DNA of 64,000 nt from Roseivirga sp. (GTDB lineage: Bacteria > Bacteroidota > Bacteroidia > Cytophagales > Cyclobacteriaceae), in assembly GCA_021404565.1 (NCBI GenBank), contig JAAWWF010000030.1:62001-126000 (forward strand), read 5' to 3'. The notes under the pieces were generated by a model that was not told the origin of the DNA, did no database searches, and saw nothing but the letters and a program-made list of their open reading frames with translations. Below are positions 43,501 through 52,534 of this stretch, in pieces. Position 1 is the stretch's first letter. Each line of letters begins with the position of its first letter. The position numbers were made by a program, and so were the translations under genes.

Positions 43501-46113
43501 CTAGCGTGACAATCGCTCAACAATAAATGCTAATGTGGTCAACGAACTAGCCATTGCCACAATAGATTGAAAATTGACAGGTGGCCTTTCTGGCTTTTTA
43601 GTAATGACAATAGTTGCCCCAGGCTCAATTTTCGGATACTTCTTAAAGAAAAGGAACCTTTTCACACCCCTGCGTTCTCCATTGGGGTACTGGACAAAAC
43701 TACGTCCTCTTTTGGCTGTCATCAAAAAGCCACCAGATATACGGATGTAATCTTTAAAACTTAAGGACTCATCGTACCTAAAGTTAAGGGGCGAGGTAAC
43801 CTCCCCGGCTACTCTTACTGTCTCGAGTTTTGATGGTATTGAGATTATATCTCCTGGTTTTACTATGATATCATCCTTTGACCCAGGGTTCATCATTATC
43901 TTTCCCATTTCTAAAGCCACCGGCTCCAACTTTCTGAAATCCGAATAGTCCACCAGCGAATCGCGTTTGGCAAAATCCCGCATGATATCACGCCTGATCT
44001 CCACTCCTCCAATGTCTTCATGATTGGCGTTCTGAGTCATCGATTTAAGTTGATTCACTCTCTTTATTAAGGCTTCAGCATCTTCGTTTTTAAGTTGATT
44101 TTGACCCTCAAGAATTTTCGACCTCAGTTGGTCAAGATCTTGAGTAGAAATAGGACTCTTATTTTTGTTGGTTAACGACAATTCACTTTGCCTAATGAGG
44201 ATGGCCCCTTCGAGATATGCAAATCCAGTAGTTCCCTGAGCTCGTTTAATAATATCGGAAATGCGCTCATCCTTTCGACTTATTGTATATAAGCCAGGAG
44301 CATTCACCTCTCCCTCTATCCGCAGATCTCCCTGAACTTCATATCCCGGAGACATTCTGACATATACCTGATCAAACGGTTGTAACAACAGAGAGCGATC
44401 ATCACTGGATAGGGAAAGGTCTTTGTTTATAGAGATAGTAATTATTTCTGCCAACCCCATGTCTCCTGATTCCTGATTTCTCCTGGAAATCTCAATATTG
44501 GCCCCGGAAGATGAGCTCATAAAACCTCCGGCCAATACGATCAGATCTTGTACGCTCATTTGTCTGAAAAAAGGAAAGATGCCAGCATTCGGAACTTCCC
44601 CTGCTATTCTTACAAAGTATTCTTCTTGCAAATCATATATAGAAGGCACCTTGATGACATCCTCTTTCAAAAGTGAAATATCAGCCATTGAACCGTTCAA
44701 CACAGCATTAATATCTACGGCCAAAATCTCCTGAGACAAATCTTCTCTAAGCCTGTAGATTGTACCCCTGGCACCAAAGGCATCCCCTCGCAGGCCGCCA
44801 GCATTTTCAATGGCAGTTTTTAAGGTAAGTCCATCTTTAAGTTGGTAGTCTCCAATTTGGGCGACAGCTCCCTGAATGGTGATTCGATTTGCAAAACGAT
44901 CGAAGATTCTTCCTACTTTAATCTTATCGCCATTGGCTACAGTAAAATTTTCAAACTCGTCTGACTTTACGTCAATGATTTCTTTTTCACTGGCTCCGTT
45001 TCGATGAATTGTGATCAGGGATCTATTAGCCCTATCGGCAAATCCATAGGCAAAACCCAATACATCATCAACCGTTTCGCCTTCCTTCATTTCATAAAGC
45101 CCCGGCACTTTCACCTGTCCAGTCAAATCCACTCTCAGGTCGTAAGGGGGTACAATGATCACATCTCCACTTTTCAGCCTTAAATCTCCGGTTTTGGCAC
45201 CGGTTGTAAGAAATGCATAGATGTCTACTGTGGTGAGTAATTTATTGTTCCGCACAACTCTTATGTTCCTGAATGAACCTAGAGTACTGGGCCCACCTGC
45301 GGCATGAAGAGCTGTGTATACCGTTGCCAGGGACGGAAGTGCGTACATTCCGGATTGACTTACTGCACCGAAAACTTCAACATTAATTGTTTTGATGGCA
45401 CCAAGGCTCACCTGGTAAAAAATTGAAGGCGGCTTATCCCCTTGTCCTTTAAGCCCTCCGTAAACCTGGCTCAATCTATTAATTATTTTCCTGGTTGCCT
45501 GTTCAATCGAAAGCCCGTTGACCTGAATGGGACCAAGATTTTGAGGTCGTATCGTCCCTTCCTGAGAAACAGGAAATCTAAAAAATTGCTGAGTAGCTCC
45601 CCAGAGATCAAGGGTCAGTTCATCTCCCGGGCCCAATATGTAATCAACAGGCGTGGGTAGATCAAGGTTCGGGGCAAAGGAAAGTCTCGATTTTCTAAAA
45701 AGTTCGAATCCAAAGATTTTCTTTTCTTCACTCGTTAAAGACGGTAAGGCGTCCCCTGAGAGTATCCCAAAAACGTCCGAGGCGCTTGCCATATCTTCTG
45801 ACCGGGTTCTGTTATCGTCAACCCCATTACCGTTGACCATGGTGCCTCCAGATAAGCTCATGATTCTGGCTCTTAACTTAGCTATTTGACTCTCCGAGAC
45901 GCCCCTTTCTCTCGCCAATGCTTCCATTTGGGATTGAGAAAGCCCCCTCTCTTTTGCCTGATTTACATAGTTGAGAATTTGACTATCACTCAAATCATCT
46001 ACATTGACAGATTGCAGGTTCGAAAGTCCACCTGATTGTGAGTACACATTGGTATGACATAAGACAAGCAACACAAGCATTGCTAAAACGGGAATACGGA
46101 TATTTTTTAACAT
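43501..46113 (-). CDS. wza: Polysaccharide export outer-membrane protein with multiple SLBB domains (Wza-2)
   Basis: An 870-residue exporter: signal peptide (about residues 1-26, ending NVYSQ), a helical LSDSQILNYV segment, the polysaccharide export motif YILGPGDELTLDLWG, then about six SLBB repeats (examples: GAVSQSGMYAL, GEVPNAGIFPF, GEVNAPGLYTI) and a C-terminal hydrophobic tail. It shares long blocks with Wza-3, such as KIINRLSQ(V/I)YGGLK and (S/N)LRYD-type C-terminal sequence, and is less like Wza-1. ATG at 46113 gives a clean signal peptide; a TTG 16 codons upstream does not. It is the first gene of module 2. Confidence 0.93.
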   Translation of the reverse strand: MLKNIRIPVLAMLVLLVLCHTNVYSQSGGLSNLQSVNVDDLSDSQILNYVNQAKERGLSQSQMEALARERGVSESQIAKLRARIMSLSGGTMVNGNGVDDNRTRSEDMASASDVFGILSGDALPSLTSEEKKIFGFELFRKSRLSFAPNLDLPTPVDYILGPGDELTLDLWGATQQFFRFPVSQEGTIRPQNLGPIQVNGLSIEQATRKIINRLSQVYGGLKGQGDKPPSIFYQVSLGAIKTINVEVFGAVSQSGMYALPSLATVYTALHAAGGPSTLGSFRNIRVVRNNKLLTTVDIYAFLTTGAKTGDLRLKSGDVIIVPPYDLRVDLTGQVKVPGLYEMKEGETVDDVLGFAYGFADRANRSLITIHRNGASEKEIIDVKSDEFENFTVANGDKIKVGRIFDRFANRITIQGAVAQIGDYQLKDGLTLKTAIENAGGLRGDAFGARGTIYRLREDLSQEILAVDINAVLNGSMADISLLKEDVIKVPSIYDLQEEYFVRIAGEVPNAGIFPFFRQMSVQDLIVLAGGFMSSSSGANIEISRRNQESGDMGLAEIITISINKDLSLSSDDRSLLLQPFDQVYVRMSPGYEVQGDLRIEGEVNAPGLYTISRKDERISDIIKRAQGTTGFAYLEGAILIRQSELSLTNKNKSPISTQDLDQLRSKILEGQNQLKNEDAEALIKRVNQLKSMTQNANHEDIGGVEIRRDIMRDFAKRDSLVDYSDFRKLEPVALEMGKIMMNPGSKDDIIVKPGDIISIPSKLETVRVAGEVTSPLNFRYDESLSFKDYIRISGGFLMTAKRGRSFVQYPNGERRGVKRFLFFKKYPKIEPGATIVITKKPERPPVNFQSIVAMASSLTTLAFIVERLSR

Positions 46114-46310
46114 ATAGATAAATTTGTCGGCAAATGCATTCTTATATGAAACATCAGGCAATTTGGCCTGTCCAACTGCAGGCCTTGTTTAGAAAAATCT
46201 GGTACAGAGGTGTATATTTTATTATCCACATCAAGGGGATGTGTAAAAGTAGTTCTAGTATTCGAACTCAGCAAAATGACTCCAAATAAAAGTCGGTAAA
46301 AACATTTTTA
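46114..46310 (-). promoter_or_regulatory. Leader/promoter region of module 2 with a GC-rich hairpin
   Basis: A 197-base gap between the fcl stop and the wza2 start. It should end the module 3 transcript and start module 2. It contains a hairpin, GGCCTG (46165-46170), an 8-base loop, CAGGCC (46179-46184), located 51 to 71 bases upstream of the wza2 ATG, so it could be in the mRNA leader. No T-tract follows on either strand, so it is not a typical terminator. I could not find a convincing Bacteroidota promoter. Confidence 0.35.
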
Positions 46311-47357
46311 TCAATATATGGCATTTTCGGTTGTCTTGAGATAATTTTCAAAAACGCCCTGAATACCTTCATCAAGCTCAATCTCCGGTTTCCAACCAAG
46401 GTCAAACATTTTACTGCTATCCATCAACTTTCTGGGTGTCCCATCAGGTTTAGTATCATCCCAGGCAATAGCTCCTTCAAAGCCAACAATGTACTTTACC
46501 TTTTCAGCAAGTTCTTTTATGCTTAAATCTTCTCCTTTTCCAATATTCAAAAATGACGCTTTGAGGCTCGCTTTCATCAGAAACACACAGCCTTTCGCCA
46601 GATCGTCTACATGAAGAAACTCTCTTAGAGGGCTTCCAGATCCCCAAAGGCGAACTTCAACTCCTCCTTCTTTGATTGAAATGCCCTGCTGATTCAAAAA
46701 CTCATAAACATCGCCCTCAAACCCACTTTGAGATTTAAGGTCATTCTTAATTTTCTCAATTTCATTTTTCTCCAGCAGACTGGCCAGAAAGAGTTTTCGT
46801 ATTAAAGCAGGTAACACATGAGACTTCTGGAGGTCATAGTTATCATTTGGTCCATAGAGATTGGTAGGCATTACAGAATGAAAATCATCTCCATACTGAT
46901 CTCTATATGTTTCACAAAGTTTGATACCAGCAATTTTTGCTATCGCGTAGGGCTCATTCGTAGGTTCCAGCAACCCAGTGAGCAAATAATCTTCCTTAAT
47001 AGGTTGGGGAGCCAGTTTTGGGTAAATACAGGAAGAACCCAGAAATTGGAGACGCTTTGTTTTGAAAGTATGCGCAGCATGGATTACGTTATTCTGAATC
47101 ATCAGATTCTCATATAAGAAATCTGCACGATAGGTGTTGTTCGCCACAATACCGCCTACTTTGGCAGCCGCCAGAAATACAAAATCGGGTTTCTCCTTTT
47201 TAAAGAACTCCATCACTGATGTCGTATTCCTGAGGTCCAATTCTTTTGAGGTTCGTGTAACAATGTTCTCAAAATCCTCCTGTAAGAGATGCCTTACCAG
47301 GGCAGAACCTACCATTCCATTGTGCCCGGCTACATATATCTTATCATTCTTATTCAT
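46311..47357 (-). CDS. fcl: GDP-L-fucose synthase
   Basis: A 348-residue SDR enzyme that makes GDP-L-fucose from GDP-4-keto-6-deoxy-mannose. Motifs: [39 protein letters not shown] with the catalytic Ser and Cys, [10 protein letters not shown] with YxxxK, and [15 protein letters not shown]. Compared with E. coli Fcl it carries an extra segment of about 30 residues before WGSGSP, a feature common in Bacteroidota copies. ATG at 47357 is chosen because the family starts there; a much longer upstream reading is only a frame extension. It overlaps gmd by 8 bases. Confidence 0.95.
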   Translation of the reverse strand: MNKNDKIYVAGHNGMVGSALVRHLLQEDFENIVTRTSKELDLRNTTSVMEFFKKEKPDFVFLAAAKVGGIVANNTYRADFLYENLMIQNNVIHAAHTFKTKRLQFLGSSCIYPKLAPQPIKEDYLLTGLLEPTNEPYAIAKIAGIKLCETYRDQYGDDFHSVMPTNLYGPNDNYDLQKSHVLPALIRKLFLASLLEKNEIEKIKNDLKSQSGFEGDVYEFLNQQGISIKEGGVEVRLWGSGSPLREFLHVDDLAKGCVFLMKASLKASFLNIGKGEDLSIKELAEKVKYIVGFEGAIAWDDTKPDGTPRKLMDSSKMFDLGWKPEIELDEGIQGVFENYLKTTENAIY

Positions 47358-48456
47358 GGTAGTCAAAAATGTCGTGTCCCCCTTTTTTGAGATAGAGGTC
47401 CTTTTTAAAAAGTTTGAGGTCAGCATTCACCATTTCATTTACCAAAGCATCCAGATCGTACTTCGGTTGCCAGCCTAACAGTTCTCTTGCCTTTGTGCTA
47501 TCTCCGAGCAAGATATCTACTTCTGTTGGCCTGAAATACCGGGGATCAATTTTAACAATCACCTGCCCGGGTTTCAAAGAGTCAATCTCCGTTTGTTTTA
47601 CCTTACCAATTTCATGAACGCCTTCTCCCTCAAATTCCAGTTCTACACCTGCAGTGAGGAAGGCTTTATAAACAAAATCACGGACCTTCGTAGTTACTCC
47701 TGTTGAAATGACGAAATCTTCAGGTTTGTCTAGTTGCAACATCAAATACATTGCCTCAACATAGTCTTTTGCATGCCCCCAATCCCTCTTTGAATCGAGA
47801 TTGCCCAGGTATATACAGTCCTTTAAGCCCAGAACAATTTGGGCGACTGATCGGGTGATTTTTCTTGTAACAAAAGTCTCGCCCCTAAGAGGTGACTCGT
47901 GATTAAATAGAATACCATTGCATGCGTACATGCCATAGGCTTCTCTATAATTTACGGTAATCCAATAACCATAAAGCTTGGCGATTGCGTATGGGGATCT
48001 AGGGTAAAATGGGGTCGATTCCTTTTGAGGAGTTTCCTGAACCATGCCATAAAGCTCGGAGGTAGAGGCCTGATATATACGTGTTTTACTTTCCAGCCCC
48101 AACAATCTCACTGCTTCAAGAATTCGCAACGTTCCCAGTCCGTCCACATTCGCAACATATTCGGGTGTATCAAAGCTGACCCTGACATGTGACATAGCCC
48201 CAAGGTTATAAATCTCGTCAGGTTCCACCTCTTTAATGATTCTTGTCAAATTCAGAGAATCAGTCAAATCTCCATAGTGTAGCTGGAAGTTGACATTAGT
48301 TTCGTGCGGGTCTTGGTATAAATGATCTATTCTATCAGTATTAAAGAGGGAGGCTCGTCTCTTAATCCCGTGAACTTCATAACCTTTTTTTAAAAGGAGT
48401 TCCGCCAAATACGCCCCATCCTGACCTGTAATACCTGTTATGAGTGCTTTTTTCAT
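47350..48456 (-). CDS. gmd: GDP-mannose 4,6-dehydratase
   Basis: A 368-residue enzyme of normal length. It carries [16 protein letters not shown] at the NADP site, [25 protein letters not shown], the [14 protein letters not shown] block with the catalytic Thr-Glu, [14 protein letters not shown] with Yxxx[18 protein letters not shown] and [17 protein letters not shown]. It converts GDP-mannose to the precursor of GDP-fucose. ATG at 48456 is preferred to a TTG seven codons upstream. With fcl it closes module 3, after a 206-base gap, so the pair may be expressed separately. Confidence 0.96.
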   Translation of the reverse strand: MKKALITGITGQDGAYLAELLLKKGYEVHGIKRRASLFNTDRIDHLYQDPHETNVNFQLHYGDLTDSLNLTRIIKEVEPDEIYNLGAMSHVRVSFDTPEYVANVDGLGTLRILEAVRLLGLESKTRIYQASTSELYGMVQETPQKESTPFYPRSPYAIAKLYGYWITVNYREAYGMYACNGILFNHESPLRGETFVTRKITRSVAQIVLGLKDCIYLGNLDSKRDWGHAKDYVEAMYLMLQLDKPEDFVISTGVTTKVRDFVYKAFLTAGVELEFEGEGVHEIGKVKQTEIDSLKPGQVIVKIDPRYFRPTEVDILLGDSTKARELLGWQPKYDLDALVNEMVNADLKLFKKDLYLKKGGHDIFDYHE

Positions 48457-48662
48457 TAAAACTTTCGTTGTGCCCAAATAGGATTGGGGGTTAATTCTAT
48501 CATCTGCTGAAATACATCTTCAATTCAATGTTAAACCCCGTCATTAACAAAGATCGACTAGCCATTTTGTTTGCAAACATACGGTTGTCTATGTAATTAT
48601 TATAGTCCTGACTTCGTGAAGATCAGATCAACTCTAACATTGAAGCCTGCAATCAAGAACAT
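48457..48662 (-). promoter_or_regulatory. 206-base region upstream of gmd with a 12-base palindrome
   Basis: Non-coding stretch between the GT4 gene and gmd. It contains the perfect palindrome TGTTTGCAAACA at 48568-48579. Read on the minus strand, the palindrome overlaps TATGTTTG, an exact match to the Bacteroidota -7 consensus TAnnTTTG, but there is no TTG at the usual distance upstream. It may be an operator overlapping a promoter for gmd-fcl. This is suggestive only. Confidence 0.3.
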
Positions 48663-49874
48663 CTAAGATTGCGTTTCGCGATCCATCTCTATGAATTCTA
48701 CAAAGTTCTTGAATTGCTCTTCGTAGTTAAATGTGAGCTTACTTGACTCATCGAGTCGTTTCCTTATCGAAATATGTTCAGCTTCTTCCAGGTTTTTGAA
48801 ATTCAACAACATGCTCTCAATTGCCTTTACATCTCCCGGATCACAGGTGAGACCAAGTCCCATTTTATTCACAATGTCTGCTCCTTCCCCTCCGCCTGCA
48901 AAAAGAATGGGGACTCCAAGGTTGGCGAGTTCAAAGACCTTTGAAGGCACAGCTCCGTGAATCCTGACTACCAAAGGAACTAATGCGGCATCGTACTTTT
49001 GCAATATCTGACCAGCCTCTTTTTGCTCAAAAGTCCCGTGATAATGCAGGCCTCTTTCAGGGTTTTGATCAATAAATTCCTGGATTTGCTCCTTTTCCAT
49101 ACCATTGCCATAAATATGAAATTCCAAACCGAGAGAATGAAAATTGATCTCTGTACAAATTTTGTAAACTCCCTGCGCGAAGCCCAGCAGGCCAGCATAC
49201 ACTACCTTCCTGTTTTCGTTCAAGGAGTCATGTGAGGTGCCCGAAGAGTTTGTTCTGGGCAGGTTTCTATACACAAATTTCGGAGAACTCGTAAATCCTT
49301 CTATATGATCTACAATTTCTTGCGATTGACCTGAGATCAAGTCGCTTTTCCTGTATATATAGGACTCCATTTTACATAAAAGCTTGTAGAGCTTCCCCTT
49401 TTTCAAGACACCCAATTCAACCGCTGACCCGGGCCATAAATCAGAAACGTTTAGACAAACTTTTTTGCCCATAAAACGCTTTATCGCAAAAACCGAAAAG
49501 AAAGAAACAAACAGCGGGGGGCTCTGTACTATAAACCAATTGGTTGTTTTGCTTTTAATAAAGGGTAAGAAGATCAGGATGCTCATGGCAAAAGAGATCA
49601 TACTCAGCATTCTCAAAAAGCCGTTTTTACTCTTTGATGGGTAAATCCATAATCTGTCAACTTTTACACCTCTGATAATTTCAGAAGCCTTGAGTTTACC
49701 CCTGTAAGTCTTGTGGATTCTGCCATCTGGGTAATTCGGAAGAGGGCAGATTACTCTTACCTTGTACCCTATTTCCTGAAAGGCCTCAGCCAAAGAGGTA
49801 ATTCTACCCGGAGCAGCCCCCATCTCGGGATAGTAGTAGTTTGAAATGATAACTACTTCCTTAGATTTCGTCAC
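48663..49874 (-). CDS. Glycosyltransferase family 4 (WbuB/WcaI-like)
   Basis: A 403-residue GT-B enzyme of the WbuB-like group. The N-terminus has SNYYYPEMGAAPGRITSL and CPLPNYPDGRI, and VSDLWPGSAVELG near residue 140 is the group signature. The donor domain shows VVYAGLLGFAQG, FHIYGNGMEKEQI and a late PSKVFELANLGVPILFAG catalytic block. WbuB homologues add FucNAc-type or similar 6-deoxy-HexNAc sugars, which would agree with nearby nucleotide-sugar genes, but the donor is not certain. It starts with GTG at 49874, overlapping wecB by 14 bases. Confidence 0.9.
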   Translation of the reverse strand: MTKSKEVVIISNYYYPEMGAAPGRITSLAEAFQEIGYKVRVICPLPNYPDGRIHKTYRGKLKASEIIRGVKVDRLWIYPSKSKNGFLRMLSMISFAMSILIFLPFIKSKTTNWFIVQSPPLFVSFFSVFAIKRFMGKKVCLNVSDLWPGSAVELGVLKKGKLYKLLCKMESYIYRKSDLISGQSQEIVDHIEGFTSSPKFVYRNLPRTNSSGTSHDSLNENRKVVYAGLLGFAQGVYKICTEINFHSLGLEFHIYGNGMEKEQIQEFIDQNPERGLHYHGTFEQKEAGQILQKYDAALVPLVVRIHGAVPSKVFELANLGVPILFAGGGEGADIVNKMGLGLTCDPGDVKAIESMLLNFKNLEEAEHISIRKRLDESSKLTFNYEEQFKNFVEFIEMDRETQS

Positions 49875-50952
49875 TAATCTTTACCAATTGTTCCACAATT
49901 CTTGAAGCACATTTTCCATCCCAAAGAGGAGGTATCCCTCCTTTTTTCCACTTACCATCGAGTAATTTTCTTATTGCAGGAGCCACCGCCCGGGGATTTG
50001 TTCCCAGCAGTTCGTTTGTACCCACTGTGCAGGTTTCCGGTCGTTCTGTATTATCCCTGAGAGTCATACATGGAACCCCCATCACTGTAGTTTCTTCCGT
50101 AATTCCACCTGAATCGGTAATAACGCCCATTGAGTTTTCAACCAAAAAATTGAATTCCAGATAAGGTAGCGGATCTACCAATTTAAGTCTTGGGTGCTCC
50201 CAACCTGCCGTTTCAAATACTTGTGCGGTGCGCGGGTGAATAGGAAAGATGATAGGAACATCTTCACCACTCTCAATGATAGTCGAAATCAATTCGATCA
50301 GACTCGATTCCTCATCCACATTGGCCGGACGGTGCAAGGTCATTACAATGTAACCTCCCTTCTGAAGTCCCAGGTCATCCCAACACGATGGTTTGGTAAA
50401 TCGCTTACGATTGGCAAGGAGCGTATCGATCATGGTATTACCAACAAAAAATATCTTCTCACCGGGGACTCCTTCTTTAATAAGGTTTTTATTGGCTGTA
50501 TCGGAGGTAATGAAGAAATAGTCAGCGATACTATCAGTCACCATACGGTTGATTTCTTCAGGCATACTCAGATCAAAAGACCGGATACCTCCCTCAACAT
50601 GTGCCACCCGTTGATTTAATTTCTTCGCCACTATTGAACAGGCCATTGTTGAGTTAACATCACCAACTACCAACGTCAGATCAGAAGGTTCTTTCAAAAG
50701 AAGACTTTCATAGCGGACCATTATTTTTGCCGTCTGCTCAGCTTGAGTACCCGATCCTGATTCAAGATTCACATCCGGCTTGGGGATGTTGAGTTGGTCA
50801 AAAAAGTCCTCCGACATTCTTTTATCATAATGCTGCCCGGTATGAACCAATCTATAACTCAGCTTTGGGTGTTTCACTCTTTCTATCTCATGAATAATCG
50901 GTGCGATTTTCATGAAATTGGGCCTGGCCCCTGCAATTATATCAACTAACAT
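49861..50952 (-). CDS. wecB: UDP-N-acetylglucosamine 2-epimerase (non-hydrolysing)
   Basis: A 363-residue enzyme that interconverts UDP-GlcNAc and UDP-ManNAc. Conserved segments: AGARPNFMKIAPI, LVHTGQHYD, VVGDVNSTMA, VAHVEGGIRSFD, MPEEINRMVTD, VMTLHRPANVD, SGGITEETTVMGVPC, LRDNTERPET and GTNELLG. All the key acidic and His residues of the non-hydrolysing type are visible. No UDP-ManNAc dehydrogenase (wecC) is present in the window. ManNAc itself may be incorporated, or the dehydrogenase may be elsewhere. It overlaps the heparinase-like gene by 11 bases. Confidence 0.96.
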   Translation of the reverse strand: MLVDIIAGARPNFMKIAPIIHEIERVKHPKLSYRLVHTGQHYDKRMSEDFFDQLNIPKPDVNLESGSGTQAEQTAKIMVRYESLLLKEPSDLTLVVGDVNSTMACSIVAKKLNQRVAHVEGGIRSFDLSMPEEINRMVTDSIADYFFITSDTANKNLIKEGVPGEKIFFVGNTMIDTLLANRKRFTKPSCWDDLGLQKGGYIVMTLHRPANVDEESSLIELISTIIESGEDVPIIFPIHPRTAQVFETAGWEHPRLKLVDPLPYLEFNFLVENSMGVITDSGGITEETTVMGVPCMTLRDNTERPETCTVGTNELLGTNPRAVAPAIRKLLDGKWKKGGIPPLWDGKCASRIVEQLVKISDEI

Positions 50953-52534
50953 TTTTGAAAACGATCTTACTCTTTGCGGTAGGTACCAGCTTTACCAACG
51001 GTGCATCAACGAGCCTGTTATACCCATCGGCAAACTTATACTTTTCCGAGGTAATATCAATATAACCTGAAAGTTGAATGGACACTTTGTTTGTCAGAAT
51101 TTGATTGTCACTAATTGTGAGTTTCTGCCCGGGATGAAAATGAAGATTCAGCTCAACCCGAACGTCATCTTTGCATCGTAACTCATCTTCGATGATTATT
51201 TTATCATCGACTGTGCTGAAACTGCGCAAAACTGTGACACCTTGCCGCGAATAACCATTATGTGACGCTTTTGTACAGACTTCTGAATCTTCAATTATGT
51301 AGACTTTTGACCTCCGGCCCACTCTGAAGGCACTCCATACTTCCGAAGAATTGGCCCCTTCTATGGTCACACAGTTATGAGCCTCTGTGGACCTCTCCCT
51401 AAACCTATCCATAGTTGCCTCATAGGTAGAGACTCCCGGGTCGACAATTACGGGGTTCCCATCGGCATATAATACAAAGTTGAGCTCATCTGCATGCGCG
51501 TGTCCTGGTTGATAGGCTGGTGCTACACCTCCTACGTCACAAAAGCATTCCAAACCTCCTGTATCAAACTTTCGATACCCTGATTCTCCCAAGGTGATTA
51601 CCGGCAGCTTTTTAACCCCCAGCAAGGCACCATACTCAGCTAACGTTCTCGAAGAAGGGGCTATATCAAATGCCGCATCCTTAACCATAGGAACATCCCC
51701 GTTAGAAAAGGTTATCTCAGACAGCCAGGCCAGCATGCTTTCTGCTTTTTGTTCCAAAAGGGCTTCCAGACCACCTGACTTCCAGGGGTTATTTCTGATT
51801 AAGTTTAAAGAGTCAAGTAAACGATACAATATGATTTGATGATACATGGGAGACCTTTCAAAGTGGCCTCCATCTGCGCACAACTGCTCTTCCAACTGCT
51901 CGTTCAAGAGCCTTTCGGCTTTTTTGTAAAAGGTATCATTCCGGAAATAGTAAGCTCCAAACAGAAGAGAAAATGCGTTCTCCAGCAAGTGATTTCCCAA
52001 TAGATGGAACTCAAGGCTCTTGCTGAGGATGTGATACTGCCTTAGCAAACTAGCTTTGAGGTTCTGATCTGCACAACCATGCCGGGTCATAAATTTGATC
52101 CAGTTAATACCCCTGAGACTAATGGGGTAAGGCTCCAATCCGTCAACCAGTTTATCAAAAGATGAAGCGAAATGGTTCATCAATGTCAAACCTTCATTTT
52201 CAGATAGCTCAGACTGACTGAGGAAGTCAAAATAATTAAGGTTATAAGTCCAGAGTTTTCCAAATTCCCCAAAATTCCAATCGATATCTTCTTTGGCAAA
52301 AGTCTTCTCCAGATTTAAGAAGCAAAACTGCCTGTTATCCGCTTTATAAAGAGAACCACCCATTACAGGGGAAGGCTGCAATATTAGTGCGGCAGTATCT
52401 GCCGATTTCATCTGCCCTACCAGCTGCTGAGGCTTCAATATTTTTCCTCTTAGCCGATAGAAGAGTTGAAAGCGCACCTGCTTCAATTTCAGGTGCCTGA
52501 TCGTACGAAGTATTCGTTTAACTGAATTTATCAT
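50942..52534 (-). CDS. Heparinase II/III-family protein without signal peptide
   Basis: A 530-residue protein with an N-terminal alpha-helical toroid (residues about 90-300) and a C-terminal beta domain (about 325-530), the heparinase II/III layout. Visible active-site type residues are Asn181-His182 (GNHLLEN), Tyr231-His232 (ERSPMYHQ), the HAHADE cluster at 345-350 and His386-Asn387. There is no signal peptide, so the protein is predicted to be cytosolic, unlike secreted degradative lyases. In this setting it may act on a biosynthetic intermediate, for example as a lyase or a uronyl epimerase. Dermatan sulfate epimerase shares the heparinase II fold. It overlaps the beta-propeller-like gene by 17 bases and wecB by 11. 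Confidence 0.85.
   Translation of the reverse strand: MINSVKRILRTIRHLKLKQVRFQLFYRLRGKILKPQQLVGQMKSADTAALILQPSPVMGGSLYKADNRQFCFLNLEKTFAKEDIDWNFGEFGKLWTYNLNYFDFLSQSELSENEGLTLMNHFASSFDKLVDGLEPYPISLRGINWIKFMTRHGCADQNLKASLLRQYHILSKSLEFHLLGNHLLENAFSLLFGAYYFRNDTFYKKAERLLNEQLEEQLCADGGHFERSPMYHQIILYRLLDSLNLIRNNPWKSGGLEALLEQKAESMLAWLSEITFSNGDVPMVKDAAFDIAPSSRTLAEYGALLGVKKLPVITLGESGYRKFDTGGLECFCDVGGVAPAYQPGHAHADELNFVLYADGNPVIVDPGVSTYEATMDRFRERSTEAHNCVTIEGANSSEVWSAFRVGRRSKVYIIEDSEVCTKASHNGYSRQGVTVLRSFSTVDDKIIIEDELRCKDDVRVELNLHFHPGQKLTISDNQILTNKVSIQLSGYIDITSEKYKFADGYNRLVDAPLVKLVPTAKSKIVFKNVS

Noticed and set aside
50942-52534. Heparinase-like gene as part of a polysaccharide utilisation locus
   Set aside because: No SusC/SusD pair, sulfatase or signal peptide is present, and all neighbours are biosynthetic.
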